From: Glutamicibacter sp. JC586
GTDB taxonomy: Bacteria > Actinomycetota > Actinomycetes > Actinomycetales > Micrococcaceae
Reading direction: 5' to 3'
NCBI RefSeq assembly: GCF_009805585.1
Contig: NZ_VHIN01000010.1
Coordinates: 718,989-782,988 of the forward strand
DNA: 64,000 bases
Of this stretch, positions 18,567-27,027 are shown piece after piece. Made by a program: the position numbers and the translations under genes. Under the pieces are notes generated by a model. That model was not told where the DNA came from. It did not search any database and saw only the letters and a list, made by a program, of their open reading frames with translations. Positions within the stretch are counted from its first letter, which is position 1. Each line of letters starts with the position of its first letter.

Positions 18567-19250
18567 TCAAGGAGTAAAGCGATACCCCATTCCCAACTCG
18601 GTGAGGAAGTAACGGGGATTAGAAGGTTCGGGTTCTAATTTGGTGCGAAGCTGCGACATGTACACCCGCAGGTAGTTGGCTTCTTCCCCATACTCCGGAC
18701 CCCACACGGTGGTCAGCAATTCGCTCCGGCCAATGAGCCGATGCGGGTTGTTAGCTAATACTTCCAGCACGCGCCATTCCAGGCGGGTCAACCTCACCGC
18801 TTGCCCGTTGACGCTCACCGAGTGGCCGGATAAATCGATGCGCACACGCCCATCAGAGGTTTCCACCACCGCGTGTCCAGGATCCGGTAACGCACGGCGC
18901 AATGCAGCCCGCAGCCTGGCTAGGAGTTCATCCATGGCAAAAGGCTTGGTGACAAAATCATCGGCGCCCCGATCTAAGGCGTCCACCTTGCTGTGCGAAT
19001 CATGGCGGGCAGAAACAACAATGATCGGCACCGTTGACCATCCACGGATCCCGTCAATCACATCCCCACCTTCCAGATCAGGTAAGCCCAGGTCCAGTAG
19101 GACCACATCTGGGTGCGCATCGGCAGCCAACTGTAGGCATTGAACCCCGGTGGCGGCATGAAGTGTGCGGTAGCCTCGTGCCCTGAGATTCACCAGCAAG
19201 GCGCGAGCAATCTGCGCGTCATCCTCAACAATCAGTACGGTGGTGCTCAT
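18567..19250 (-). CDS. kdpE: KdpE-like OmpR-family response regulator
   Basis: 227 residues. A receiver domain (phospho-acceptor in VVLLDLGLPDL, K in FVTKPF) is followed by an OmpR-type winged helix (RLTRLEWRVLEVLANNP, then EANYLRVYMSQLRTKLEPEP), the latter highly typical of KdpE. Its start overlaps the kdpD stop (ATGA). No kdpFABC genes are in the window; the candidate target is the divergent APC permease. It is convergent with the IclR gene, 15 bases apart. Confidence 0.9.
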   Translation of the reverse strand: MSTTVLIVEDDAQIARALLVNLRARGYRTLHAATGVQCLQLAADAHPDVVLLDLGLPDLEGGDVIDGIRGWSTVPIIVVSARHDSHSKVDALDRGADDFVTKPFAMDELLARLRAALRRALPDPGHAVVETSDGRVRIDLSGHSVSVNGQAVRLTRLEWRVLEVLANNPHRLIGRSELLTTVWGPEYGEEANYLRVYMSQLRTKLEPEPSNPRYFLTELGMGYRFTP

Positions 19251-21130
19251 AGTTCTTCCTCGACTACCGGCAGGCTGAAGACCATTGTGGCCCCACCTCC
19301 CGGGCTGTCTTCTGCTTTCACATGCCCCTCCATACCTTGGGCTAGACCACGGGCTACAGCCAGTCCCAGTCCCAGGCCACTGGAATTATCCCGGTCACCG
19401 TGCCGTTGGAAGGGACGGAAAATACGGTCCTTCTCTGATTTCGGTACTCCTGCACCGTGGTCAATGACGAGAATTTTCACCTCGTCTTTGGTGGGAACGG
19501 CACGTAGCTGCACTGACGGTCCCCCACCGTGGCGAACCGCATTCTCTAGCAGGTTGGCCAGCACACGCACGGCGAGCCCGTAGTCTGCGCGAACCCTTGG
19601 GCAGTTTTCGGGAAGCTGGATCTGAACCTGGGCCGGGCTGATTTGCCCTGACACATCACGTACCGCGGAGGCCACAAGATCTTCAACCTGGATAGGGCTG
19701 CGGTGTACCACTAGCTCACCGGCTTGGATGCGGCTCATATTCAGCAGGTCCTCGATCCTTTCGCTGAGTTGGTCGGCAGACTCTTCGATGGTGGCCAACA
19801 AGTCGGCAGTGTCCTCTTCGCTGAGCACCACATCCTGCATGCGCAGGCTCGATGCCGAAGCCTTGATGCCTGACAGGGGTGTGCGCAGGTCATGGGATAC
19901 GGCAGCAAGTAAGGCGGTGCGCATCGCATTACCGGCCGCTAATTCTTGAGCCTGGAGCCTCGCTTCGGAAAGGGCTCGCTGTTGCAATACCGCCGCAATG
20001 CGTCCGGCGAACGCTTCAAAGATTCCCTGATCCGAGGCCTCACGTGGGATCCCATCAATTACTAACAAGTGCTCGGTATCCACGGTTACCGCATAATCAC
20101 TGGCTTCCTCACCCTGTGGCGGATCACCGGCTGATGCCACAGTTGCGCTCTGCGCCGTAGACTCTGAGTCCCGTCTGACCAGCGCCACCCCACGCAATGC
20201 ATAAGAACGGCAGAGCCATTCCAACAGAGCCTGTACGCTCAGCCCCTCACGGATCACTGAGCCAGATAATTCAAAGAGCGTGTCTGCCTGATGTCGGGCT
20301 TGACCAGCCTCTGCAGTACGTCTGACCTCCACGTCAACAACTCTTGCCACCCCAGCGGCCACCAATAGGAAGATCACCAGGGCCGCAACGTTGAAGGGCT
20401 CATAAATATGTAATTGTCCGGTAGGCGGGGTGAAAAACCAGTTCAAGATTCCAGTGCCCAGCAAGGCTGCAGTAACCGCTGGCCACCAGCCTCCCAAAAG
20501 AGCTACAAAGACCACCAAGGAGAGCTGGCCTAAGAAGTTCAAGGTCAACAGTTCACTTTCGCTGCCGCCTAGTAGGAAGCCGACAGCTAATAAAGGTGGT
20601 CCACTGATGGCCAATAACCAACTAAGGATCCAACGCGGGCCACGCGGCCTGTGGCGTTTGGCAACCGCCTGCGACGGAGCGCGAGTTTCCCTTTCACTCT
20701 GAGTTGACTCAGGAACGACCAGAATCTGCGGGTCGGCAGGAGCAGTGGCTTGTTGCAAGAGCTGGATAGATATCTGCCGCGCTAATTGGCGATTGCTCTT
20801 GCCAGCTAGCGTTCCTGCCACCACCAGGTGGGTGGCTTGTGCGCTACGAGCAAAGCCGAGTAGAGCTTCACTGACGTCTTGGCCCAACACCATATGCCAG
20901 GTGGCACCAGAGCTCTCCGCTAGTTCACGCAACCGAGTCAGTTCGCTGTCTCTTTCGCTACTACTGGTGCCCATCCCCCGCTCGGGAACATGAACTGCCA
21001 TCACTTCGGCACCGGGCATCTGGGAGGCCTGCACCAACCCGTGACGCAACAAGTCTTCAGACCCGGCATGGCCTGAGAGCGCCACAATCACCAAGGGGTG
21101 GACTAGCGGCGGGGTATTCGACACGTCCAT
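19247..21130 (-). CDS. kdpD: Short KdpD-like sensor histidine kinase lacking the KdpD N-terminal ATP-binding domain
   Basis: 627 residues against about 850-900 for full KdpD. It starts directly with the universal-stress-protein-like domain (VIVALSGHAGSEDLLRHGL, residues about 10-140), followed by the DUF4118 four-helix membrane region (about 165-265), a GAF-like segment, and the kinase core with H-box VSHDLRTPLSGIKAS, N-box and GLGLGLAVARGLAQ. The usual 200-residue KdpD domain with Walker-like GKT and the K+/stress-sensing role is absent. AAGGAG precedes ATG 21130, so the short form is a real start, not a missed upstream exon-like frame. It likely senses K+ or envelope stress for the adjacent permease. 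Confidence 0.88.
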   Translation of the reverse strand: MDVSNTPPLVHPLVIVALSGHAGSEDLLRHGLVQASQMPGAEVMAVHVPERGMGTSSSERDSELTRLRELAESSGATWHMVLGQDVSEALLGFARSAQATHLVVAGTLAGKSNRQLARQISIQLLQQATAPADPQILVVPESTQSERETRAPSQAVAKRHRPRGPRWILSWLLAISGPPLLAVGFLLGGSESELLTLNFLGQLSLVVFVALLGGWWPAVTAALLGTGILNWFFTPPTGQLHIYEPFNVAALVIFLLVAAGVARVVDVEVRRTAEAGQARHQADTLFELSGSVIREGLSVQALLEWLCRSYALRGVALVRRDSESTAQSATVASAGDPPQGEEASDYAVTVDTEHLLVIDGIPREASDQGIFEAFAGRIAAVLQQRALSEARLQAQELAAGNAMRTALLAAVSHDLRTPLSGIKASASSLRMQDVVLSEEDTADLLATIEESADQLSERIEDLLNMSRIQAGELVVHRSPIQVEDLVASAVRDVSGQISPAQVQIQLPENCPRVRADYGLAVRVLANLLENAVRHGGGPSVQLRAVPTKDEVKILVIDHGAGVPKSEKDRIFRPFQRHGDRDNSSGLGLGLAVARGLAQGMEGHVKAEDSPGGGATMVFSLPVVEEEL

Positions 21131-21483
21131 AGTGCTCCTTGGCGTTCGGGATCCTTAGCCGGTACGAAGCGATCGTACCGGAATGAGGCTGGGTGGGCAC
21201 TGCTGTACTTATTCAATGATCTTCTACTCGTTTGGCAACTTGAGCGACACCACTTTGTGGCACGAGTACGTTTCCATTGCACCTCTCACGACTCCACCAC
21301 TGACCTGCTTTTAACGCCCCCTTAATGCGATGGCTAAAAATCTTGATAAGTCCTTTACGCCCTAATTTTAATGTGTCTGAGGACACAGTATTTTTTGCGT
21401 AAATTTTCTCGACCACCGACGCTGTGAACCTTCGATTTTCACGAAGACTGATAAACGATTCACTCCATCCAGTGTTGTTTAAA
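21131..21483. promoter_or_regulatory. Divergent control region between kdpD and the permease
   Basis: About 350 bases without a gene. Inside lies TGTGTC-TGAG-GACACA at 21372-21387, a perfect six-base stem followed by a run of T (21391-21396) on the plus strand; it looks like a short attenuator or terminator in the permease leader. The flanks are AT-rich. No ydaO (c-di-AMP) riboswitch consensus was recognised. Confidence 0.4.
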
Positions 21484-21612
21484 ATGACTGATCAAATGAC
21501 TAATATTGATGACGAGAGCGTTTTTCAAACCGTTCCCTCGGCTATCCGTTTCTTCGTCAAGCCCTATCAACAGACCCAAGATTTTGCCGGTTTGTTGGCG
21601 CGTAAAAAATAA
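21484..21612 (+). CDS. Possible 42-residue leader ORF
   Basis: ATG 21484 to TAA 21612 encodes MTDQMTNIDDESVF... ending in GLLARKK. It has no recognisable Shine-Dalgarno and no membrane segment, so it is not KdpF. It lies 50 bases before the permease start, after the small hairpin at 21372. It may be a leader peptide, a real small protein or a chance frame. Unrecognised. Confidence 0.3.
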   Translation: MTDQMTNIDDESVFQTVPSAIRFFVKPYQQTQDFAGLLARKK

Positions 21613-21662
21613 TTGCTCTGAGACGGTGCTTTACCTCGATTTCAGGCGTACTGTTCATCTTC

Positions 21663-23624
21663 GTGAATAGAACATCTGCGCCGATCCAAGGGTCGGAACA
21701 GGCACCACAATCCACGGTGCCATCACGCCTACGTCGCTGGCTGACAGACAGTTCTGTCGGTCAGGAAGATCCGAACAGCAGCGGAACGCATGGCGCCAAA
21801 TGGTGGCAGGTCATGTGCCTCTCCGGCTTGGACTACTTCTCCACCCTCGGCTACCAGCCGGCTATTGCCGCACTGGCCGCCGGTGCACTGGCACCCTTTG
21901 CCACCCTGATCCTTGTTGCCGTCACCCTCTTTGCTGCACTGCCGGTCTACCGTCGGGTGGCCCAGGAATCTCCTCACGGTCAGGGTTCCATCGCCATGCT
22001 CGAACGGCTCATGCCGCACTGGAAGGGCAAGGTCTTTGTCCTAGTCCTGTTGGGCTTCGCCGCGACAGACTTCATGATCACCGCAACCCTCTCTGCTGCG
22101 GATGCCTCGGCTCACTTGATTGAGAACCCGTTCACCCCGAGCTGGTTCACCGGTAAAGAAGTACCGATCACCATCGTCTTGCTATTGTTGCTCGGCGCCT
22201 TGTTCCTGCGCGGCTTCTCTGAAGTCATCTGGATTGCAGTGACTCTGGTGTTCTCCTTCTTGGCGCTAAACCTCGTGATCATCATTGTTGCGGCGGTCAA
22301 TATCGTCGGTCACCCAGTGTCGGTCTCTAACTGGTTGGATTCATTGTTCACCGCTCATGGGGACCCGATCATGATGCTGCTGGTCTGCCTGATTGTGTTC
22401 CCCAAGCTGGCATTGGGCCTGTCAGGTTTTGAAACCGGCGTTGCTGTGATGCCGCAGATCTCCAAGGCTCCCGGCGATACCGAGGCCAACCCTGCGGGAC
22501 GCATCAAGGGTGCCAAGAAGTTGTTGACCACCGCGGCTCTGATCATGAGTGGTTTCTTGGTCCTCTCCTCCATCGTGACCACCATTCTGATTCCTGCCGA
22601 GCAGTTCGAGCCTGGTGGTGCGGCTAATGGCCGTGCGCTCTCGTGGTTGGCTCACCACCTCATGGGCGATGGTTTTGGCACTGTCTATGACATCTCAACC
22701 ATTCTGATTCTCTGGTTTGCCGGAGCTTCGGCACTGGCCGGCATGCTCAACCTGATCCCCCGCTACCTGCCACGCTTTGGTATGGCCCCGGCCTGGGCCA
22801 GTGCAGTGCGCCCACTAGTTTTGGTGGTCATCCTCGTTGCCCTGGGGATCACCCTTCACTTCAAGGCAAGCGTAGATGCACAGGGTGCCGCCTACGCGAC
22901 AGGTGTGTTGGTGCTGATGAGTTCTGCAGCCATAGCAGTAACAATCTCGGCAAAACGAAAAGGTGAAAAGCGTAAAACAATTCTTTTCGGCGCCGCCAGC
23001 GTGGTCTTCGTTTACACCACCATTGCCAACTGCGTTGAACGGCCCGACGGTCTAAAGATTGCCGCCTTCTTCATTGGTGCAGTACTTGTCGTCTCACTGC
23101 TCTCAAGGTTCCGTCGCTCTACCGAGCTTCGCGCCACCTCGGTCATGTTTGATACCCAAGCCGTGGAAATTATCCAGCGCGCCAGTAGCGCAGGATTGCT
23201 TCGGCTCATTGCCCACGAACCAGTCAAGATTTCTAAGCGTCGCTACCTTCACAAGCATCAACATGCCATTCTCGCCAGCCACATTCCCCAACGAGCCCCG
23301 GTAGTGTTCTTGGAAATCAAGGTCAGTGATTACTCGGACTTCGCTCAAGACATCGAGGTACGCGGTATCACCCGTCACGGTCAATGGATTCTTGAAGCCA
23401 CAGCACCGTCCGTCTCAACATCCATCGCAGCGATTTGTCTGGCCATACGTGACCAGTATGAAGTGATGCCCCACATCTACTTCCGCTGGACCGAAGGCAA
23501 TCCGCTGCTGAACGTTGCCAAGTTCATTTTCCTTGGACAAGGTGAGATTGCTCCGCTGACCCGCGAGGTACTGCGCGAAGCTGAGCCGAATCTACAGCGT
23601 CGCCCTTGGGTGCACGTGGGTTAG
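21663..23624 (+). CDS. APC-superfamily permease, likely potassium uptake (KimA-like)
   Basis: 653 residues: about 12 membrane helices followed by a cytoplasmic C-terminal region of roughly 180 residues, the architecture of KimA/YdaO-type K+ importers. The start of the membrane domain, MCLSGLDYFSTLGYQPAIAA, and SPHGQGSIAMLE are strongly conserved in actinobacterial homologues. The start GTG 21663 has no clear ribosome site. Its position divergent from kdpDE, in place of kdpFABC, supports K+ transport. The substrate is inferred from context and architecture only; amino-acid transport cannot be excluded. Confidence 0.75.
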   Translation: MNRTSAPIQGSEQAPQSTVPSRLRRWLTDSSVGQEDPNSSGTHGAKWWQVMCLSGLDYFSTLGYQPAIAALAAGALAPFATLILVAVTLFAALPVYRRVAQESPHGQGSIAMLERLMPHWKGKVFVLVLLGFAATDFMITATLSAADASAHLIENPFTPSWFTGKEVPITIVLLLLLGALFLRGFSEVIWIAVTLVFSFLALNLVIIIVAAVNIVGHPVSVSNWLDSLFTAHGDPIMMLLVCLIVFPKLALGLSGFETGVAVMPQISKAPGDTEANPAGRIKGAKKLLTTAALIMSGFLVLSSIVTTILIPAEQFEPGGAANGRALSWLAHHLMGDGFGTVYDISTILILWFAGASALAGMLNLIPRYLPRFGMAPAWASAVRPLVLVVILVALGITLHFKASVDAQGAAYATGVLVLMSSAAIAVTISAKRKGEKRKTILFGAASVVFVYTTIANCVERPDGLKIAAFFIGAVLVVSLLSRFRRSTELRATSVMFDTQAVEIIQRASSAGLLRLIAHEPVKISKRRYLHKHQHAILASHIPQRAPVVFLEIKVSDYSDFAQDIEVRGITRHGQWILEATAPSVSTSIAAICLAIRDQYEVMPHIYFRWTEGNPLLNVAKFIFLGQGEIAPLTREVLREAEPNLQRRPWVHVG

Positions 23625-23659
23625 CCACGGTCTTCCCCGTAGCAACAGCACTAATGACA

Positions 23660-23699
23660 CAGAGCTGGAACCGTATGTCTCCATACTGTTCCAGCTCTG
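23660..23699. terminator. Long hairpin after the APC permease
   Basis: Arms CAGAGCTGGAAC (23660-23671) and GTTCCAGCTCTG (23688-23699) pair perfectly, with an inner GTATG/CATAC stem. It lies between the convergent permease and the small membrane-protein gene and probably ends both transcripts, although no U-tract follows. Confidence 0.6.
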
Positions 23700-23700
23700 C

Positions 23701-23820
23701 CTATTGCGCTTTACACTGCGTGCTAAGTGCTTTCTTGTACGCGCTGCGGCGAACCAACCGGTAGGTGAAAGCTGCGATTCCCACTAGGGCTACGGCGACG
23801 ACTGCCTTACGAATGCTCAT
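23701..23820 (-). CDS. Small single-pass membrane protein (39 residues)
   Basis: Read on the minus strand: MSIRKAVVAVALVGIAAFTY, then a basic stretch RLVRRSAYKK and a polar tail ending in KAQ. One hydrophobic segment (residues 6-19) is followed by positive charges, so the N-terminus may face out or the segment may act as an uncleaved signal anchor. A strong ribosome site (GGAAGGAAAG) ends three bases before ATG 23820, which supports translation. No family is recognised. It is convergent with the APC permease and stands apart from the next gene upstream. Confidence 0.55.
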   Translation of the reverse strand: MSIRKAVVAVALVGIAAFTYRLVRRSAYKKALSTQCKAQ

Positions 23821-23940
23821 AACTTTCCTTCCTTAGAACCAGGTCGTTCCCGATGTATATCTAGTCTCTCGGTGTTCTAAGTTCGCAGCGTCGTCTATTC
23901 GGACCACTTTGACTACTGCTCTGGCAGTACATGCGCTGAA

Positions 23941-25542
23941 CTACTTTTGCCAAGGTCGTGGCGCATCTCGATTAAGCATGATGGACAGTGCCGCTGGCAT
24001 GACCTCGGCACGGAAGAAGGTTGATTCTCCGGCATAGTCACCATCTAGTTGGCAAGCCACCGGTTGATCGGCACGAATTTCAATGACCTGACCTTGCTGA
24101 TAGTTCAGCGACTTCGCCTCAGTACCTAAAACAATTCCTCTAGCCAGGGATGCTAATTCTCGTGCACCGGCAGGAGAAGCGATCATCGCATCAATTTTTC
24201 CATCGGTGGGAACCGCAGAAGGGATCAGATTGATTCCACCCATCAGCCGCCCCACATTGCCCACCAATGTCATGATCGAAGAATGCTGTTGGACCGGCTG
24301 ACCATCAATGCTCATCGTGCATTCGAAAGGAGTGAGGCTAAACTGCTGCGCGGCAGCCACCACATAGGCTCCGGCCTTGATGGTCTTTTTCAACTCTGGA
24401 TTCGTGTTGCCCATGATCTTGGCATCAAAACCTAGCCCACCCATCACAGCACAAACAGAGCTGCCGGCGTCCGTGGTGCAACGAATCAGATCAACCGGGA
24501 CTTCCTCACCGGCCAGTGCGGTACGAATCGCTTCACTTTCATCCAGTGAAGCCCCGAGGTTTCTTGCCAGCAAGTTTCCGGTGCCCGCTGGGATCAGCGC
24601 CACCGGTATTCCTTGGTTTGCCAATTCCTGGCACACCACACGCACGGTGCCGTCGCCACCGGCCACGATCACCACGTCTACTTTGGCATCGATGGCTTGA
24701 TGGGCCATCTTCACTCCTGGATCCTCACGCTCGGTTTCTAACCACAGCGGCGGCTTCCAGCCGGCGGCCTGTAACTCATACTCCACACGGCGCCTAAATA
24801 GCCCGAAGTCCAATACCTTGGTGGGGTTGTAGATGACTGCGGCACGCTTATCATTCTGTTCTGCGGGTAGCCCGAGTCCGGCCCAACCTTGCAGAATGGG
24901 CCCCACCCCTGTGACCACTAAGACGCCACTGGCCCAGGTCAGCCCGAGAAGTATCCCGCCAATAAGCTGGCTGGTGGTTTGAGTACGCATAAACCACTGG
25001 TCCGCCAACACCATGATGACCAAGAGCGCCGCAACGATCCGCGACCGGATCGCTGAGCTGGTGGTCAACCTCCTGGCTTGACCCAATGTTGCCAACACCC
25101 AGGCCAATACCGTCACCGCCACCATATGCGCGGACGGGTACCCCGAAAACCAATAAGTCAGCGAATCTTCATAAGGTGAAGAAGGCCGTGCCTGGTTAGT
25201 AAGCAGTTGAATCGCGGCCGACACCGGGATAACAAATGCGACAGCACTCAACGCTCCAGATAGCCTGCGCATGCGGCGGCGCAACGACCAGAACGCCATG
25301 ACCAAGATGACAACGAAAACTAGAGCCGGGTGCGTGAGAATTGCAAAGGCTTCAGCAATTTGCCCAGCAAAGCTACGCGGATGAATCCACGGCGCAAGTG
25401 TCACCCGGTCTAGGTCATCTAGGCCCCAGACCGTAGATAGTAAAGTCCACCCAACAAACACCAGAACGAAGGCAACGAAGAAACGGCCCTGAGCTAAGGA
25501 CGCCAAATCGAAGCGACTATGCGGTTTGAAGATTCGCGTCAT
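23941..25542 (-). CDS. PAP2-like membrane domain fused to diacylglycerol/sphingosine kinase domain
   Basis: 533 residues. The N-terminal half has about five or six helices and a PAP2-like region (NQARPSSPYED, then GYPSAHMVAV). Its third PAP2 motif is missing the SRxxxxxHxxxD pattern (MRTQTTSQLIGG instead), so phosphatase activity is doubtful. The C-terminal half (residues about 230-530) is a lipid kinase domain with VIVAGGDGTV and LIPAGTGNLLARNLG, like DgkB/YegS. It probably phosphorylates diacylglycerol or another membrane lipid, with the PAP2 part acting as a membrane anchor. Such fusions are common in actinobacteria. Confidence 0.85.
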   Translation of the reverse strand: MTRIFKPHSRFDLASLAQGRFFVAFVLVFVGWTLLSTVWGLDDLDRVTLAPWIHPRSFAGQIAEAFAILTHPALVFVVILVMAFWSLRRRMRRLSGALSAVAFVIPVSAAIQLLTNQARPSSPYEDSLTYWFSGYPSAHMVAVTVLAWVLATLGQARRLTTSSAIRSRIVAALLVIMVLADQWFMRTQTTSQLIGGILLGLTWASGVLVVTGVGPILQGWAGLGLPAEQNDKRAAVIYNPTKVLDFGLFRRRVEYELQAAGWKPPLWLETEREDPGVKMAHQAIDAKVDVVIVAGGDGTVRVVCQELANQGIPVALIPAGTGNLLARNLGASLDESEAIRTALAGEEVPVDLIRCTTDAGSSVCAVMGGLGFDAKIMGNTNPELKKTIKAGAYVVAAAQQFSLTPFECTMSIDGQPVQQHSSIMTLVGNVGRLMGGINLIPSAVPTDGKIDAMIASPAGARELASLARGIVLGTEAKSLNYQQGQVIEIRADQPVACQLDGDYAGESTFFRAEVMPAALSIMLNRDAPRPWQK

Positions 25543-25614
25543 AACTTGATTCTTGTCGCGATGCTAGCATCCGTCAATTAACCTAATGTCACAGTTTCAC
25601 CTACTCACAGCACG

Positions 25615-27027
25615 TCAGCTCAGGTGAATGTCATCGATTCCATCTGGAATCCACTGATCTTTTTCCCAGCGCAGATTTTTTGCCAACGGCAATTGGTGTG
25701 AGGCACTTTCGATAATGTGCATGAGGTATCCCCCGGTATTGGGGAAAGCCACGAGATCTCCCTTGGCGACTCCTTGGGGGAACTCAAAACGACGACGCAA
25801 GATGAGTTCTTCCTCGATGCAGTACGCTCCTACCAAAAACCCGCTGTAGTCAGCTGAATCTCTTACTGGCTGTTGGGCCGTCTTGATCAGAATGGGGTCA
25901 ACAAGAAAATCAGCTGATGTTGAACGGCATTGGGTTCTGTTCATATGCAGCCCCACCAAAGCGACCGAGTCGCTACGTGTTTTGGTGAAAGCAACTTCTG
26001 CAAGGGTCAGGCCACAACCATCAAGTAGCGACCGTCCAGGTTCACACCGAAGCTGAATTCTTCTCTCCCTGAGCATCTGCGCCACCGTTTGTTTTCCGTC
26101 AGCGCTCTGAGTAGAAAGAATCTGGCGTAGCCACTGCCCTCGAATCAGTGGCTGATGATACGGATACACTGCCTTGCTGGCATTCGGCCCGTTAGCCCCT
26201 AACCGATCAGACTTCCAGGTAATTGATTCATCACCTTCGGGTAGCTCGGCGAGCGCCTCCCAGAATCCGTTCCACTGCTGCGAGTCATCAAGATAAGACA
26301 TGGGGATTCCTCCGCCCATATCCACAAATTTCACTTCATGCCCTGCCTCATTCAACTTGTCTACAAATTCCAAGGACTCCTGAATGACCAGTGCACGCTG
26401 TTCACCGCTATACCCGTTGAGGTGGAAGTGCGCTCCCACCACTTCAATAGATTCTTTAGCCTCACTGCCCGACAAATATTCAAGCCACGCTCCTGCCTGA
26501 AGCCCGAATCTGGTAGCAGGGATTTCTGGTTGATCCGAGGCGAGTCGCAGTGCCACTTGCACCGGCTTGTCAGCTGCGCCGGTGATGTCCAAGAGCTCTT
26601 CAACTTCATCGATATTGTCCAGGCTCAAAACCACATTGTTCGCTACTGCCAGTTCAAGCAACGCCCGAGATTTGACCGCCGCGGTGACAATCAATGACTC
26701 AGCGCTCAGTCCACGTTTCAAACATTGATCTAATTCGTGGAAACTGGCAACATCGACTCCGCAACCTTCGGCACGTGCTTTGTCGATGGCGCCCAGGGTC
26801 TTGTTCGCTTTGCGGGCCAGATAGATCTGGAAGTCTATTTCATACTCCGCTGCAGCATCACGTAACTCAGTAATGTTTTCCGCCATGGAATCAAAGTTGT
26901 GCAGGTTCAGCGGTGACCCGTACTCACTGATCAGTTTTTGGCAGAGCTGCGGGTCCTGAACAAGTTCGTTCATCCATGGCTGTAAGCGAGCCGTAAGTGG
27001 CATAGTTCCGTGCATCAGTGCTGGCAT
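25615..27027 (-). CDS. Y4yA-like PLP-dependent decarboxylase/racemase-fold enzyme
   Basis: 470 residues of the fold-III PLP family (alanine racemase/Orn-DAP-Arg decarboxylase). The PLP lysine lies in FQIYLARKANKTL and the C-terminal domain carries the catalytic-cysteine region (MNRTQCRSTSADF). The sequence resembles Y4yA proteins rather than biosynthetic LysA. It is the last gene of a three-gene operon, overlapping the FAD protein by one base. In siderophore pathways (SbnH) such enzymes decarboxylate a citryl-diaminopropionate intermediate; here no IucA/IucC synthetase is in the window, so the product is unknown. Confidence 0.8.
   Translation of the reverse strand: MPALMHGTMPLTARLQPWMNELVQDPQLCQKLISEYGSPLNLHNFDSMAENITELRDAAAEYEIDFQIYLARKANKTLGAIDKARAEGCGVDVASFHELDQCLKRGLSAESLIVTAAVKSRALLELAVANNVVLSLDNIDEVEELLDITGAADKPVQVALRLASDQPEIPATRFGLQAGAWLEYLSGSEAKESIEVVGAHFHLNGYSGEQRALVIQESLEFVDKLNEAGHEVKFVDMGGGIPMSYLDDSQQWNGFWEALAELPEGDESITWKSDRLGANGPNASKAVYPYHQPLIRGQWLRQILSTQSADGKQTVAQMLRERRIQLRCEPGRSLLDGCGLTLAEVAFTKTRSDSVALVGLHMNRTQCRSTSADFLVDPILIKTAQQPVRDSADYSGFLVGAYCIEEELILRRRFEFPQGVAKGDLVAFPNTGGYLMHIIESASHQLPLAKNLRWEKDQWIPDGIDDIHLS

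Noticed and set aside
21131..21662. c-di-AMP (ydaO) riboswitch ahead of the APC permease
   Set aside because: The typical conserved segments were not recognised; only a small hairpin is present.
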